Shown: in pieces, positions 11,019-23,235 of the stretch
How positions within the stretch are numbered: the first letter of the stretch is position 1
Layout of the letters: each line of letters begins with the position of its first letter
DNA from: Gerris lacustris
Taxonomy: Eukaryota > Arthropoda > Insecta > Hemiptera > Gerridae
Assembly: GCA_951217055.1 (NCBI GenBank)
Contig: OX578286.1
Location: 1,247,508 to 1,311,507, forward strand
Length of the DNA: 64,000 bases
Reading direction: 5' to 3'
The notes under the pieces: model-generated
Told to the model about the DNA's origin: nothing
Seen by the model: the letters and a program-made list of their open reading frames with translations, nothing else
Databases searched by the model: none
Translations under genes and position numbers: made by a program

Positions 11019-11410
11019 TTATATTAACAAATTGTATTTGAAAAAAATGTTTGTCTTATTGAATAGATGAAGTTAGATTTTTTCCCCGACCTAAAATTCC
11101 ACGTTAAAAGTTCACGTTTACGCGAGCGTTGTGCGTGAACGCTTGGGCGGATAACGTTGTCCAACGAACTCGTCCTGGGCATTGGTAAAATGATCATGTC
11201 TACCAAATTTAATCAAAATCGGTCTACTTTTACTTAAGTTATCGTCACACGTTTCAGGAGACGAGGACACACAGACCTAAAGACACGAGACCAAAAATGT
11301 TCCCTGATGTCTGAAACGGATTTCTGTCTTGGAATTTTTCAAATCGGAGATATAAAATTTTTTCGTCTTCAAAAATGAACACAATGCTTCCGTTACCTTC
11401 GGTAAACTCG
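11019..11410 (+). repeat. Family A/D repeat, right half
   Basis: It continues the copy broken by the insertion and carries CGTGAACGCTTGGGCGGATA and GGTCTACTTTTACTTAAG. It ends with the family D signature GCTTCCGTTACCTTCGGTAA at 11388-11407. Confidence 0.75.
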
Positions 11411-12160
11411 GAAGCAAAACAGTTACTTTAATTAAAGAAACAGCAAATTAGTTTTGTTAAAGGCAAACAAACACGCTAATCGTGCGATAAGGTGAAGAAT
11501 AATGAAACGCGCATGCGCAATGAATACAACTACGAAAATAATCACTTTCTACGCATCTAAACAGAGATAATAGTACATTACGCGTCGAGTGCGGAAAGTA
11601 GCACTTTGCATGCGAGTGTGGAGTTTGCACCCGAGCGACAGCGAGGGTTGTAAAACCACACGAGCAATGCAAAATGCCGTTTTCGCTCGAGTTGCGTACC
11701 GTACTTTATCTACGATTGTTAGATTTATATAATAAATACAGAAAAAAATAAACTTGCTGTATGTAAGTTCGTATCTCTCTCTTGATAAAGATGGCATTAA
11801 TTCTTGAGTTGTATTTTTTGCCGAATTAATTATTTCTGGAGGAGTATTATTCTCCTCATTTTCGTCAGTCACTTATTCACTCATTGTTTTTCACTAAAAA
11901 CTCGATATAAACAGCTACTTTAATAAAAGTCAGCAAATTAGTTTTGTTAAATGTAAACAAACTAGCTAATCGTGCGTAAAGCTGAAGAATTCCTCTTCTT
12001 TACCGCACTAGTGTGGTAAAGATGAGGAATTCTTCAGAACTATGAGACGCGCATGCGCGATAAATACAAGTACGTAAATAATTACTTTCCACGCATCTAA
12101 ACAGAGATATAATGTTTATATTTCTTATCAATCGTAGATAAAGAATGTTTATATTTCGTA
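11410..12160. repeat. Family C repeats, two adjoining copies
   Basis: 11410-11880 and 11885-12160 share CAAATTAGTTTTGTTAAA, GCGCATGCGC and the closing CATCTAAACAGAGATA. 11575-11870 is almost identical to 16695-17000, and in both a minus-strand frame of about 104-107 codons is open. The shared part includes SLSRERYELTY and LGCKLHTRMQ. Because both copies are also alike outside the frame, similarity alone does not show coding. Confidence 0.8.
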
Positions 12161-12599
12161 TCAATCAAGTGAGAAGGCAAGTGAATCAACTTGTTAAGAA
12201 GAGCCCGTGCGTCATTTTTCGTAGAATCAAACATTACTTTGCCACATTTTATTTAAATGTTAAAAAACAAGATTTTTTAACCCCGAGTGATGAAGTAAAG
12301 TTTAAAATCTTCAACACAGCTGACATTTATAAAAGAGGATTATTAATTTCAATATTAGTAATATTATATTAATTGTTTTTACAATAAAAAAATGTAATAA
12401 TTAACCTTTACTATCTACGAGTACATTAGTAAAATAATAATTTGCATTTAAATCTTATCTTGAAATTTCATCACTATAATATGATATCGAACCATATTAT
12501 AACGCCTAGGTCAATATCTGATAATCTTATGACGTCATAAAATAAACAATTAAATCAACATGTTTCATATTATACTCCTATAGCAAGTCCGATAATATA
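12161..12599. other. AT-rich stretch without features
   Basis: No gene or repeat recognised. An 75-codon plus frame (12145-12372) begins inside the family C end. Confidence 0.45.
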
Positions 12600-12607
12600 A
12601 TACAATT

Positions 12608-12901
12608 TAGGGTTGGGACATCGATAGGCAAACATCGATGTTTTCGATACATCGACATCGATGTTAGCCAAAACATCGAAAGAAAACATCGACATCGGTC
12701 CTCCAAGCTGAATAGCAAAAAAAAAACGTCCCCGAATTTCGTTGTCATCCATTTTTAGGCTGCGATGGATCGATAACATCGATCTTTTCGATGTTTCAGG
12801 AAAACATCGATGTTGACCGATACATCGAAAGATCAACATCGATTTTTTAAAGTCCGATACATCGATGTTTTCGATACATCGACATCGATGTCCCAACCCT
12901 A
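12608..12901. mobile_element. hAT-type MITE, 294 bp, TSD ATACAATT
   Basis: Ends are TAGGGTTGGGACATCGAT and ATCGATGTCCCAACCCTA, a perfect 18-bp terminal inverted repeat. The 8-bp duplication ATACAATT lies at 12600-12607 and 12902-12909, as expected for hAT. Inside, ACATCGATGTTTTCGATACA-like subrepeats occur on both sides. No transposase is encoded. The 108-codon minus frame is a shadow of the ATCGAT repeats. Confidence 0.93.
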
Positions 12902-12909
12902 ATACAATT

Positions 12910-13150
12910 TATAAATACATATATGAATTTTTACAGATTAAAAAAAGGGGAAAAACTAAATATATTTTATAATAATGGGTTAGAAAAGCATAATACCATT
13001 CAAATTTGTTCCACAGGACGCTAAAAGCTTTGTGCCACACTAATTCACAGACTATTTTTTTTTCATATAAAATGCCCAATAATATTTTATTATTTACATT
13101 TGAAACGAATAAGTCGTTAATTATCAATTTTGCTTTCAAATTTACCGAAA
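12910..13150. other. AT-rich stretch without features
   Basis: A 76-codon minus frame exists (12909-13139) but nothing supports it as a gene. Confidence 0.4.
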
Positions 13151-13915
13151 GGTAACTATAGGAAGCTATATAATATTTTATGTATTTGAATTAAAAAATT
13201 CCAAAACAGAAATCCGTTTCAGACATCTGAGTAAAATTTTTGATCTTGTCTTTGTCGGTGTGTCCACAATTTTTCCGAATCGACTTATAACATAAAAAAC
13301 AAAAATCGGTCCGAGAAAACTTAGACATACTTTCTCGTATGAGAGTTCATAATAAATTAGCCCAGCGTTTTCCATTTATTAGTTTTCATAGGTACACTTA
13401 ATTATTGTAGAACATTTTATCAAAAATTTATCATAAAAATAACTTCTCCTCGACGGGAATCGAACCTGGCCTCTCTCCGTCCGCGTTTAAACATATTTTC
13501 TCAAGAACTAGATTTTTCCCGTAAAAACGGCTTATATCGTTAGATTCGTATTTAAATGGACAACATTTTACTATTTATTAATCAAAATTGTTGGAACCGT
13601 TTTCAAGAGATAATTTTTTTTTAGAGTTTATGGGGTAGCGCCCCTAAATTTGGAGCTAAAATTAATTTCTCGATTTCGCCTCGGGGTATGATTTTTCTGA
13701 ACATCTATGCCAAGTTTAGTCAAAATCGGACCAGTAGTTTAGGCTCCAGGCGTCTGCACAGATGACAGACAGACAGACACTTTTTAAAAACTACTTTGTT
13801 GGACTCAGGGGACCTCAAAACGTGCGAATGCATCAAAATCTAAAAACGAATTTTCGCGCCATCACAATACTTTCTCTTTATATGAGACATTTTTAAGAAA
13901 TGTAGATACTTTGTC
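13150..13915 (-). repeat. Family F repeat (minus copy) with tRNA-like T-arm
   Basis: It is the inverse of 34380-34960. Shared blocks: AAATTAGCCCAGNNTTTTCC, GTTCGATTCCNG (here reversed at 13455-13470), TTCTCAAGAAC and the GACAGACAGACA run. The block at 13447-13482 reads, on minus, as a GGTTCGATTCC B-box within a CTCGACGGG/CCCGTCGAG arm, suggesting a tRNA-derived module. Confidence 0.7.
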
Positions 13916-13927
13916 ACATGTCACAGA

Positions 13928-13986
13928 TGGTCCTCTAACCACCTCTAACCCCCTCTAACCACCTCTAACCATCTCTAACCACCTCA
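13928..13986. repeat. Short CCTCTAACCA satellite run
   Basis: Five to six 10-base units, the same motif as 1-545, embedded between two copies of TGTCACAGATGGTCC (13919-13933 and 13992-14006). Confidence 0.9.
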
Positions 13987-14109
13987 CATGTTGTCACAGA
14001 TGGTCCCTTCATTCATACCGATTTCAAACGTATTCAATATTAAATTTTGCTAAATTGATACTTCTATTTCTGTAAAATAAATCAATTTACAAAAACAGTT
14101 TTTTTTTTT

Positions 14110-14815
14110 TTAAATAAACAGGTCAAGTGTGTGCTAGCCAGCACATAGCGAGGGTCCGTAGGCCACACTATATAGTGTTTAACTGTAAAGAGTATAAACA
14201 GTGTTTTTTTTAAATGCTAAAAAGCTTACTTTGAACCATTCTAAGGGTCTGATATTCTCAAAACACACTCTGATAAAGTATTTTTTTGCCACTGAACCGG
14301 ACTACAACCATATAAATACATCGAAAAGACCATAATTATACAAAAAAACGTATTTTGTCAATAAAAAATAAAATAATATTTTTTTCGAAATTTCCAAAAA
14401 GTAGTTTGAAGCGGGTTTGAAACGTGCCCCCGGGGGGAGGGGGGGCACGTTTCAAACCCGCTTCAAACTCGCCTACGCTCGCCCTATCAAAGTTATAACC
14501 AAAGAATTATATATTTTTGTAATCAGCTCGACGTACCCTTTCATATGATACCCCTCACGGTGTCGAAAAAAAAAAAAAAAATTTAACCCTTAAGTTTTTT
14601 TACCCTAATTTTAATGAAAAATATTTTTTTTAAGGCGCTATATTTTTAAAATATGTGGGCAGGTACAAGACACATACATGCCAAATTTCAAAGTGATCGG
14701 ACGAAAGGTGTAGCCGTGAGAGCAGGTGAGAGGACGGACGGACAGACACACGCAGGAAAATATAAGGGTCCCTGGTTTTGCCTTCGGACCCTAAAAAAGG
14801 AGGAAATGAAATAAC
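14110..14815. repeat. Family G repeat with perfect internal hairpin
   Basis: It is the inverse of 49760-50460. One end is AGGTCAAGTGTGTGCT / CAGCACATAGCGAGGGTCCG and the other CAGGAAAATATAAGGGTCC. 14408-14468 is a hairpin with arms GAAGCGGGTTTGAAACGTGC and GCACGTTTCAAACCCGCTTC around a C/G run. Sequence near 14700 carries the GACGGACGGACAGACACACG-type motif common to several families here. Confidence 0.8.
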
Positions 14816-14879
14816 TGAAGAAATAACGAATTATAAAAAAAACCATATGACGTAATTCAAGAATTCACAACCGAATGGA

Positions 14880-15780
14880 AGGAAGCTATGTGCCACACTA
14901 ACTAATTGGCAGAGTTTTTGGAACGAAGTTCCTTATGGCACGTTCTGGAGCCCGGGAGTGAATCCGAAAAAAAACACCAAAATCACCGTCACAATAACAC
15001 CGTCACAAAATCACCGTCACGCAAAATCCATCACGAAATCTACAGATGACGATAACTTGAGTAAAAGCTCACCGAGTTGGATGAAATTTGGTACACATGT
15101 TCATTTTACCAATGCCCATAGGCTGAGTTCGTAGGAAAACGTTATCCGCCCAAGCGTTCACACGCAACGCTCGCGTAAACGTAAGCTTTAAAAGACGGGA
15201 AAAAGTGTTATTTAGGAAGCCTGTTACTTGACTTGTTTTGATTATTTTTCTTATATATGTCAAAAATGTCACTTTGGTTTGTAAATAATTAATAAAATAT
15301 AATCATTTAAAATTTCACCCTGATACAAGCAGAAGCTTTAGAGTAGGGAAGAGATATATTTTATAATATTTTAAATTAATTGGTCAGGTAGGTAGAAAAC
15401 AGTCCTATTTCAATCGAAACTCCTTTAACAAACATACTCTTTAACTATAAACTCGTGATCAACTTTTTTCTTATATTCAATATATATTTATAGTAAGACG
15501 CTTGCTTTAATTATACAAATAATGATTTTCTTTTAATTTTGCCTTAACTCAGCTAGGTACAAACAGTTGGTTACTTTTAATTTTGCCTTAACTCTGCCAG
15601 GTACAAACAGTTGGTTACTTTTAATTTTGTCTCTTTTCTAACTCCGCCATGTATAAGTAGTTAGCAATGTATACGTACTTAGCAGTGTGATTTTATAATT
15701 TATATTTAATGAAAAATGTAAGGAACTTCGTTCCTACCGGGTGTTCCGCGACACCACACAGATTTTTTTTCTCCTCCCCC
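14880..15780 (-). repeat. Family A element, minus copy with GGAACGAAGTTCC ends
   Basis: GGAACGAAGTTCCTTA at 14930 and GGAACTTCGTTCCTACC at 15722 form the ends. Inside, 15060-15320 is the inverse of family A, and 15530-15665 holds a tandem of about 50 bp (TTTTAATTTTGCCTTAACTC... three times). The same start GGTAGGAACAAAGTTCC is at 60428 beside family A. Confidence 0.7.
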
Positions 15781-16689
15781 ACTCTAAATGAGCACAACAC
15801 ACTAATCAGAATGATAAATGATAACATTATAAACAATTTATGAGGTGATAACAATTAAGAAGTAGTAAAGTGTTTACTTACTGTGTTATCTACGTTATTA
15901 TCAACATACTGAGACAAGGTAGATCAATATTATCGACTCATACTTGATTTAGTGTTAGTTCGGTTCAAGGACAGAGCCCAATATAAAATTAAAACGTTTT
16001 GCTTTTCCTCCAACTTATTTTCTTATATTGATTATTTGATAAATATTTTATTTTTTCCTTCAAATTATTTAACTTGACGCCTCATCTTATGTAATTAGGA
16101 GACAATTATAGTTAATTAGATAGATTGCGGTCGTTAAATAATAATTTATATAGATTTTCAACCAAAAAAAAAGAAAATTACCTGCTTCATATAATTAAGT
16201 GTCAAATTATATTTACTACATTTTATATTCATCATAAAGAAAATTCTAAAAAAAATTTAAATCGATCTATCATAAAGAAAATTCAACATTTTATATCAAG
16301 CATAAAGAAAATTCAACATTTTATATCGATTATAAAGAAAAATTGACATCAGATTAATTTTAAAAACAGTACCCAACCAAGAGAATTTGTATATACAATA
16401 CAAATCGGTACAAATGTACAAGTACCAATTTATTAAAAAAAATAAACAAATGACATAGCCTTAAAGTAAAAACGAGGCCTTTTAAATGGTATGCTACAAA
16501 TAATTAAAGCAGTGGTCATGTAACACGGCACTCGGCAAAAAGTTTACTCTAATTATCTGAGCAAATAAGACGAATTTATAAAATAATAAATACTCGATTT
16601 AAAGAGCATTACTTAGTGTGAGATTTGAACCATCCAGTCAAAAATAAAATCAGTTAATAATTACGGATGCTATGAAAGATGAAAGCCAA
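15781..16689. other. AT-rich stretch; three-unit tandem at 16215-16350
   Basis: CATAAAGAAAATTCAACATT recurs with a period of about 32-33 bases, three to four times with decay. The open frame over it (16125-16346) follows from the repeat. No other features are seen. Confidence 0.7.
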
Positions 16690-17275
16690 TAATTAATAGT
16701 ACATTACGCGTCGAGTGTGGAAAGTAGCATTTTGCATGCGAGTGTGGAGTTTGCACCCGAGCGATAGCGAGGGTGGTAAAACCACACGAGCAATGCAAAA
16801 TGCCGTTTTCGCACGAGTTGCGTACCGTACTTTATCTACGATTGTTAGATTTACATAATAAATACAGAAAAAAATAAACTTGATGTATGTAAGTTCGTAT
16901 CTCTCTCTTGATAAAGATGGCATTAATTCTTGAGTTGTATTTTTTGCCGAATTAATTATTTCTGGAGGTATTATTCTCCTCATTTTCGTCAAAGTCACTT
17001 GATTCACAAATTGTTTTTCACTAAAAATCGATATAAACAGTTACTTTAATAAAAGAACAGCAAATTAGTTTTGTTAAATGTAAACAAACTCTCTAATCGT
17101 GCGTAAAGCTGAAGAATTCCTCTTCTTTACCGCACTAGTGTGGTAAAGAAGAGGAATTATTCAGAACTATGAGACGCGCATGCGTAATGAATACAAGTAC
17201 GTAAATTATCACTTTCTACGCATCTAAACAAAGATATAATGTTTATATTTCGTATCAATCGTAGATAAAATATAT
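16690..17275. repeat. Family C repeat, full-looking copy
   Basis: It begins AGTACATTACGCGTCGAG and ends AACAAAGATATAATG..ATCGTAGATAAA. It is nearly identical to 11575-12140 but has lost one short piece in the middle. It contains the hairpin CTCTTCTTTACCGCAC / GTGTGGTAAAGAAGAG (17121-17155). Confidence 0.8.
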
Positions 17276-18288
17276 TTATCGAACCTGGCTGCGCAACTAA
17301 GGTAAAACCGATGGTGGCACGAAAAAAGTCCTACAATCTAACTTGTGTAGACCTTTAAAAATCAGTAGCTCTGTGTGCAATCAGTTTTTCGATACGACTT
17401 ACTGTTTATTCGTTAATTGATGTTTTTGTTTGTTGGGGGGGGGGGGGGGGGGTAAAAATGGAAAATTTCAACTTTTTTAATTTTTCCTATCAGTTTCACG
17501 GCTATATCTACAAGTGTACCAAATTTCAAGCTCTACTGGAAGTTACTTATAATTTTGATGATGAGTGAGTGAGTAAGTAACAAAAATATAAACTTTGAAA
17601 CTGCCCCTGTTGTAAAGGCTGAATTTTAAGGGCTAAATTTTGTACAGTGTCCCAAGCTACTTAGACCTAATCTATGTTTCAAATTTCAAAAGTCCATCGT
17701 AAGAGGAAGCAGAGATATGAGGGTGAGAAAGACCGGGTGAATAGGTTCAAGTAAAGATTCACACTGCGCATGATTACTGCATCTTGGCCTTGCGCACTGC
17801 CCTGCGCTCGTTGTTTGATGAACTAACCTTAATCCTTAAGTTGGTTGGTTGACTAGACGACAATATTATCAATTTGTTTTTTATACGCCATTGTATATAT
17901 TGTAAGATAATTCACATTTGCATTTCTAACTCAATCCATTCTTTAGTTGGTAGATAACAGTCAATACAAGTTTATAGCAACCACACAATGAAACATATTA
18001 TTCTAATATTTTCATTTATATTTTTCAAAGCAAACAAAACGTAAAGATTATATTTACTAACATATTTGTGCTCCTACTTTTATTTTCTTTCTTGAAAGAT
18101 TACAAAGTCTTTATTTAGTTATATATACATTTTTATCTATCAATATCCACTTTTGAATTACTAATTATCTGCTTAAATAAGTTATTAATATTGACAAATA
18201 TTTTGGAAAAACAGTCCCTGTCTGTTTTCTTAGTTTAAATAAGTAATAAGTACTATACTTTATAAGTATACATTTCTAAAGGTTTCAT
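17276..18288. other. Repeat debris around poly(G) at 17437-17452, otherwise unannotated
   Basis: The G run is followed by a degenerate CTATATCTACAAGTGTACCA / GATGATGAGTGAGTGAGTAA block, typical repeat debris also hinted at 37700-37780. No gene recognised. Confidence 0.5.
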
Positions 18289-18450
18289 AAGCCGTGTCCA
18301 GACTGCCGACCCGAACAGAGGAAACGAGCAGAGCATTGGTCTCTACGCATGCCTAGTCTGAGATGCGGAGGCGCACTTTATACTGAGCATGCGCAGAGAC
18401 CAATGCTCGGCTCGTTTCCTCTGTTCGGTTAGGCAGTCTGGACACGGCTT
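18289..18450. mobile_element. Palindromic MITE, 162 bp
   Basis: Ends AAGCCGTGTCCAGACTGCC and GGCAGTCTGGACACGGCTT are perfect inverses. The arms continue (GAACAGAGGAAACGAGC / GCTCGTTTCCTCTGTTC, CATTGGTCTCTACGCATGC / GCATGCGCAGAGACCAATG) so most of the element folds. No duplication could be fixed with certainty. Confidence 0.9.
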
Positions 18451-19310
18451 TAACACTTAATATGCCCATACTGTATACAAACTGTGTCTAGTTACCAAAG
18501 GTATTTGAAGGTAAATTTGGTAAAATTATTAAGGTAAGGGGAAAGTTAGTTCGGAAAAAATCCGCAAGTTGTTTTATTTGTATTGACATGTCCCATATTT
18601 TTACAATTTTCATTTTGACGGGTTTCTGATTTGTGATTTTTTATTAAGAGATAAACATTGAATGACAGCGGAAAAGGAAAAGTAAACAAAGGAACAGACT
18701 AGGTGTGCAATGCAGTTGTCTGCTTGCAATATTGAGCTGAGCGTGCATTTTAATCCTAAACAATAAACATTTTTATTTATAAACAGCTGAAATCGGATCA
18801 AAAATAGTAATATTTCTTATTTCTAATTAAGAAGCATTTTTTCCTGTTTTTCTAATTTACCACCTCTTTAATGAAAATAACAACAATAACTGTACTCTTA
18901 AAGAGCTTTCCAACGACATGCATCAAAACGGGCATATACTATTTTAACTTTTGTGCCCCGTACCCCTGTGTACCAATTTGGATCATTTCAGATTTATACC
19001 TTCCTTTGGTTGGTCACTATGACCGTACCGAATTTTGTTCAGATCGGTTCAGCCGTTCAGGAGGAGTATGTATCCAAACAAATGCAAAGTGTAGCATAAG
19101 AGCTTCGCTTCGCTCAGCTCGATTAATTGACGTGTGACACCCAGGTTTGTTTACACTTGTGTCCAAGGTGTCGGTTTAATATTTCTGCATCTGTACTTCT
19201 TTACTTGTACACATTTTTCTTTTCTTCTCTTACTGTCCCTACACAGGGGCATATCAATGGCGCGGTTTAGATTCGGTGTTAGCGAGATCCGTTGTACAAA
19301 GATTTGTCCA
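18451..19310. repeat. Mixed repeat debris
   Basis: 18460-18515 resembles 20525-20595 (GTTACCAAAGGTATTT), and 18535-18655 is CGTAGT-family sequence. 18935-19135 carries CCGTACCGAATTTTGTTCAG and AGCTTCGCTTCGCTC, repeat-like. No gene recognised. Confidence 0.55.
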
Positions 19311-20175
19311 TTTTAGGGTTTTGTAGATACTTCTCAAAACCCTTATACCGAGGGTGATGTGTCCGTCCGTCCGTCGCTCTTTGGTTCATAGGGCCCGAAC
19401 CGTTTAAGCTAAAGTGATGCAATTTGAAACACTGGTGCAACTTTTTGACCCAACCACAGGAAAAATATACAGAAGTTAAAAATGTAATATGCGCATGCGC
19501 AATTCGCAAAAATGTGGTAAAATCAAACATTTATATTTTTTTAAATTTTCGAGTGGGGTATCAAAGGAAAGCTGCTGAAGAGTAGGACGCATATATATAT
19601 ATATGCTTTTTTAAATTTTGCATTCCTTGTTGGGTAAAAAAATCAAAATATACCCAAAAATATTTTCTCCCCCCCCCCCCCCAACCACTATACAACGGCT
19701 GGTCCTAAAATTTCGAAATAATTCATGCTAATGCCTTATTGAGGGGCGATGAAAATTCCGGGAGTTCATTTCTTGTTTTTTAAAATAACCAATTTTGTGC
19801 GCGAAAATTTGAAGCGCGCCCAAAATTTTATTTTTTTTAAATTTTAGTGGGGTTTCAAATGAAAGCTGCTGAAGTGTAGGATACAATTATATATTTGCTT
19901 TTTTAAATTTTTCATTATTTATTGGTTTTATAAGTCAAAAAATACCCCAAAAAACATCCCCCCCCAACACTATATAACGGCTCGTCCTAAAATTTCAAAA
20001 TAATTCATGGCTATACCTTATGGTGGAGCGATGAAAATGTTCTGAAAAAATGTAATTTATCTAGTCCATTGTGACCCCTCGGGGGATCGAACCCGGACCC
20101 TTGAGATCGAAGAAAAAAAAATCATTATTTCATAACGGGTATGCTTAATCATCTACAAAACCCTGCTAAAAAGTA
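19311..20175. repeat. Family H repeat with two internal units and a tRNA-like T-arm
   Basis: The ends pair: TAGGGTTTTGTAGAT (19313) against ATCTACAAAACCCTG (20151). Two internal units starting TTTTTTAAATTTT..GTGGGGTNTCAAA recur at 19535 and 19830. GGGATCGAACCCGGACCC (20083-20100) read on minus is a GGTTCGATCCC B-box. Poly(C) runs interrupt it. Confidence 0.7.
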
Positions 20176-20214
20176 CTTGGACGTAAGTCTTTCCCTGTGA
20201 TTTTTATTATATAG

Positions 20215-20420
20215 GTTTAAGATGAGCTCTCTAGATGGTTGTCATTTATGTGAAGTAAATAAATTCGGAACTATTTTTTTTTACTACGTTTTTATTAGCT
20301 TGCTTTTATTCACTAACATTATATTATAACAATAACAATTATATTATCAACATTACATATGATTCAACAGAAAATTTAAAAACGTAGTATATAAAAAGTT
20401 CTTTTTATCTTGTATGTAAT
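20215..20420 (+). repeat. CGTAGT-family repeat
   Basis: It corresponds base for base to the inverse of 1463-1640, with an extra ACTACGTTTTTATTAGCTTG inserted after GAACTATTTTTTTTT. Confidence 0.8.
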
Positions 20421-21145
20421 TATTTTGTTAAAGTTATTTATATTCTAAAAAACACATAGGGGAGTAACATTCTAAAGAAGTACCGACTTATTAAACCTAT
20501 ACCGTATAAAAGCTGTACATAGTTAAGTCTTAATAAGCCCATACTGTACACAATATGTAGTTACCAAAGGTATTTCAAGGTAAATTTGTTAAATCAATAT
20601 AAAGGTATCTTAGGGCTTTATAAGTCCATATTGTATAAAGCCATTTGTAGAAGCCAGCTTTGTTTACATTATTTTTATAAAGCTGTAAGTTCACATACTG
20701 GATAGATAAAACAGCTTCTAGACACTAGCTATAGCCAAACTTGTTTACATTTTAAAATTTTCCTAAAGCCCTTTAAGTCCCTACCCATGTGACGAATTTC
20801 CTTCAAATTGGTCAATTTTTACGCCAATAATAGTTAGACGAACATACTAATAAAGTTTTAAAATGTCAAGTGTCTAAAATGAAGAATTAACTTACACTTG
20901 TTCAGTTTTAGCTTCTATTAGTTATAACATTGATTCGTGTTTACATTTTTACAAGTTTCCTCAAGCTAATGAAGAGGCATTGCAACTTCTAGATTTTAAA
21001 ACTAAAATTGTTTACATTTTTAAGTTACTTGTTTTAAGCTGTTTGTACCATGTAAGAAATGTACCTTATAGAGGTTTATAAAAGAAATAAGTACTCCAAT
21101 GTATACTACTAAACAACTAAGATCTTCGAACTAAATCTCCGATTT
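20421..21145. other. Low-complexity stretch, weak internal repetition
   Basis: TTTACATTTT...AAGCCNNTTTAAG-type blocks repeat loosely (20630-21050). No gene or element end seen. Confidence 0.45.
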
Positions 21146-21430
21146 TAAAAATTCCCAACACAGAAATTCGTATTAGACATCAAGGAATATTTTTAGTCAC
21201 GTTTCTGTCTTCTGTCGAATTGTCAAAAAAGTTTGTGAACCGACATCTTAAAAATTTCAAGTCCGATTTCACGGAAATTTGGATGGTATAGGTCATAATT
21301 AACCTATTGTTGGTCCCATATAAATTTCAATCTTCTGCGCCCATTTATTTTTCTTCTACATTTGCACAAACATACATTTATTGGCACTTGTTTAGATTGT
21401 TACTCCCCTTATAAAAAAACTAAGAGGAGT
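21146..21430 (+). repeat. Family D repeat, partial copy
   Basis: It matches 33140-33385: TCCGATTTCACGGAAATTTG, GGTCCCATATAAATTTC and TCTGCGCCCATTTATTTTTC. Confidence 0.75.
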
Positions 21431-21625
21431 AACAATCTAAAGAAGGTGTACGGAATGTTCTTCTTTAGACTGTTACTCTCCTTATAAAAACAGACGTGTG
21501 ATATTCCTTTGTCCCAAAGTACATTGGACTAAACATCCCTTTGCTAAATAGTTATTTAGTCAGTCATTTATATTCTAAAAAAAACATAAGGGGAGTAACA
21601 ATCTAAAGAAGTACCCATTTATTTA
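21400..21625. repeat. Family I repeat (TTTAGATTGTTACTCCCC ends)
   Basis: TTAGATTGTTACTCCCCTTA at 21393 and GGGGAGTAACAATCTAAAGA at 21591 are inverse ends. The interior TTAGACTGTTACTC and TATTTAGTCAGTCATTTATA recurs at 33650-33915 and 35095-35725. Confidence 0.85.
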
Positions 21626-22979
21626 CACCTATATCATTTAAAGTATAGTCATCTGATTTTTTAATTAATTTGAATGGTTTGTAAAAAGTAGCCCGCAGAT
21701 AGCCACAAATTAATTTCAACCACCTGAGCTCATTAAATCTTGCTAATTTAATGCTTACATTCATGTAAAATTCAAAACAATTTTAAAATATTTTCAAAAA
21801 AAGGTAAAAAAATTGAATTAAATTTGGCAGAAATAGATTTTAAAAGCATAAAATCATTACAGTATGTGTCATAAGTCATAGGACGTGTAGAAGCTATGTG
21901 CCACACTAATTGGCAGGCTATTTTAATTAGTTACTGATAATGTGATAAGGGAAATGATAAATTATAGAAAAGATAGAAAGGATGTCTTGAAGGTTAAAAT
22001 AAAAACTGATTGTTAAATTTTCAATAACCAACTAGCCAATTTACAATTTACTAATGAGCTAGAATTAACAATGGCATTAACAGTAATATAAATATTAACT
22101 ACTATTTACACACAATATATTAAATCTAACCCCAATAAAAGATTAATTAATTTTAATTATAAAAACAAATGCATTTAATCATCATGAATTTAAATTTGAT
22201 GACTTCATTCAATCAATATTTCCACTTCATATTGCTTTAATTTAATTTTTATTCATTTTTAAGTTTAATTAATAAAAAAAACAATTTTATTTGATTTTAT
22301 ACACTTAAGAGATTTATATCCCTTTTGTCAAAAAACAGTTCATTTTTCATATTTATACATTTGAAAGCTTATATCTATATAATTAATACATTTTAGAGAT
22401 GATATCCCTTTGTGTAAATAGTACATTCGAGTAAGGCCCCCCAATTTTCTAACCTCGTTTGATAACTGCAGTTTTACCAAAAAGAGAATAATTTTAAAAT
22501 GTATTCATGAAAAAAAAATCAAAGTTTTCTCAAGAAATATGAAAATAAATTTGTCAAATTAATTACCTTAATGAAATTAATAATATGTATTTAAAAATGA
22601 CTCAAATATAATAGAATAATTATGCAGGTCTTTATTAATATACAAAGTAAAGTTATTATTCAATACTTAAAAAAAGAAAAAAAAATTATAAAACATTTTT
22701 AAATATAATTATAATTATCAAATATAATATTAAAAATGAACAATATAATTAATATCAAGATATATATTTTCACTTACAAGTAATGTGATGATGTGATGAT
22801 CCAAAATGATGTTTTGTTGTAAACAGTCTTTTCCAAGTATTAAATATGAACAACTGAGCCGAACAAATTTTCTTTAAAACAACTGTAAACTTTCGAGGTT
22901 TTTAAACCCGAGAAAAAGAATACTTTTCAAGTTAATAATTAATAAGTTTGATGAAATAATTAATAATTAATTTAAGGTT
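21626..22979. other. AT-rich stretch without recognised genes
   Basis: 21640-21930 is a weak family D tail ending GCTATGTGCCACACTAATTG. Beyond it I see only A/T runs and no frames with domains. Confidence 0.5.
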
Positions 22980-23235
22980 AAGGAAGAGCGATATTGTGGT
23001 AGGTGTTGAAGGCGCGAACGAGCCGGCTTGTATGAGGGAAACTTCTTTAGATCAGCTGTTTTTAGCTGTTATAGTCGCGGGTTTTTTTTTGTGTGCAGTA
23101 TAAAGGATCAGGCGACTGAATCAGCCGACCAATGGGAGACGACCATGGATCGGCCGGTCTATACACTGCGTGATATACTACCTCACTCTATATCACCTTT
23201 TATATCACTTTTTAACCTTCTTTTTCTTTAAACAC
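22980..23235. other. GC-richer island, function unknown
   Basis: GGTAGGTGTTGAAGGCGCGAACGAGCC and CGGCCGGTCTATACACTGCG stand out from AT-rich flanks. It holds a 67-codon plus frame with a hydrophobic end but no ATG context or homology that I know. It could be a promoter or exon of an unseen gene; that is a guess. Confidence 0.25.

Noticed and set aside
12570..12896. 108-codon minus frame
   Set aside because: It lies wholly in the hAT-type MITE and reflects its ATCGATGTT subrepeats.
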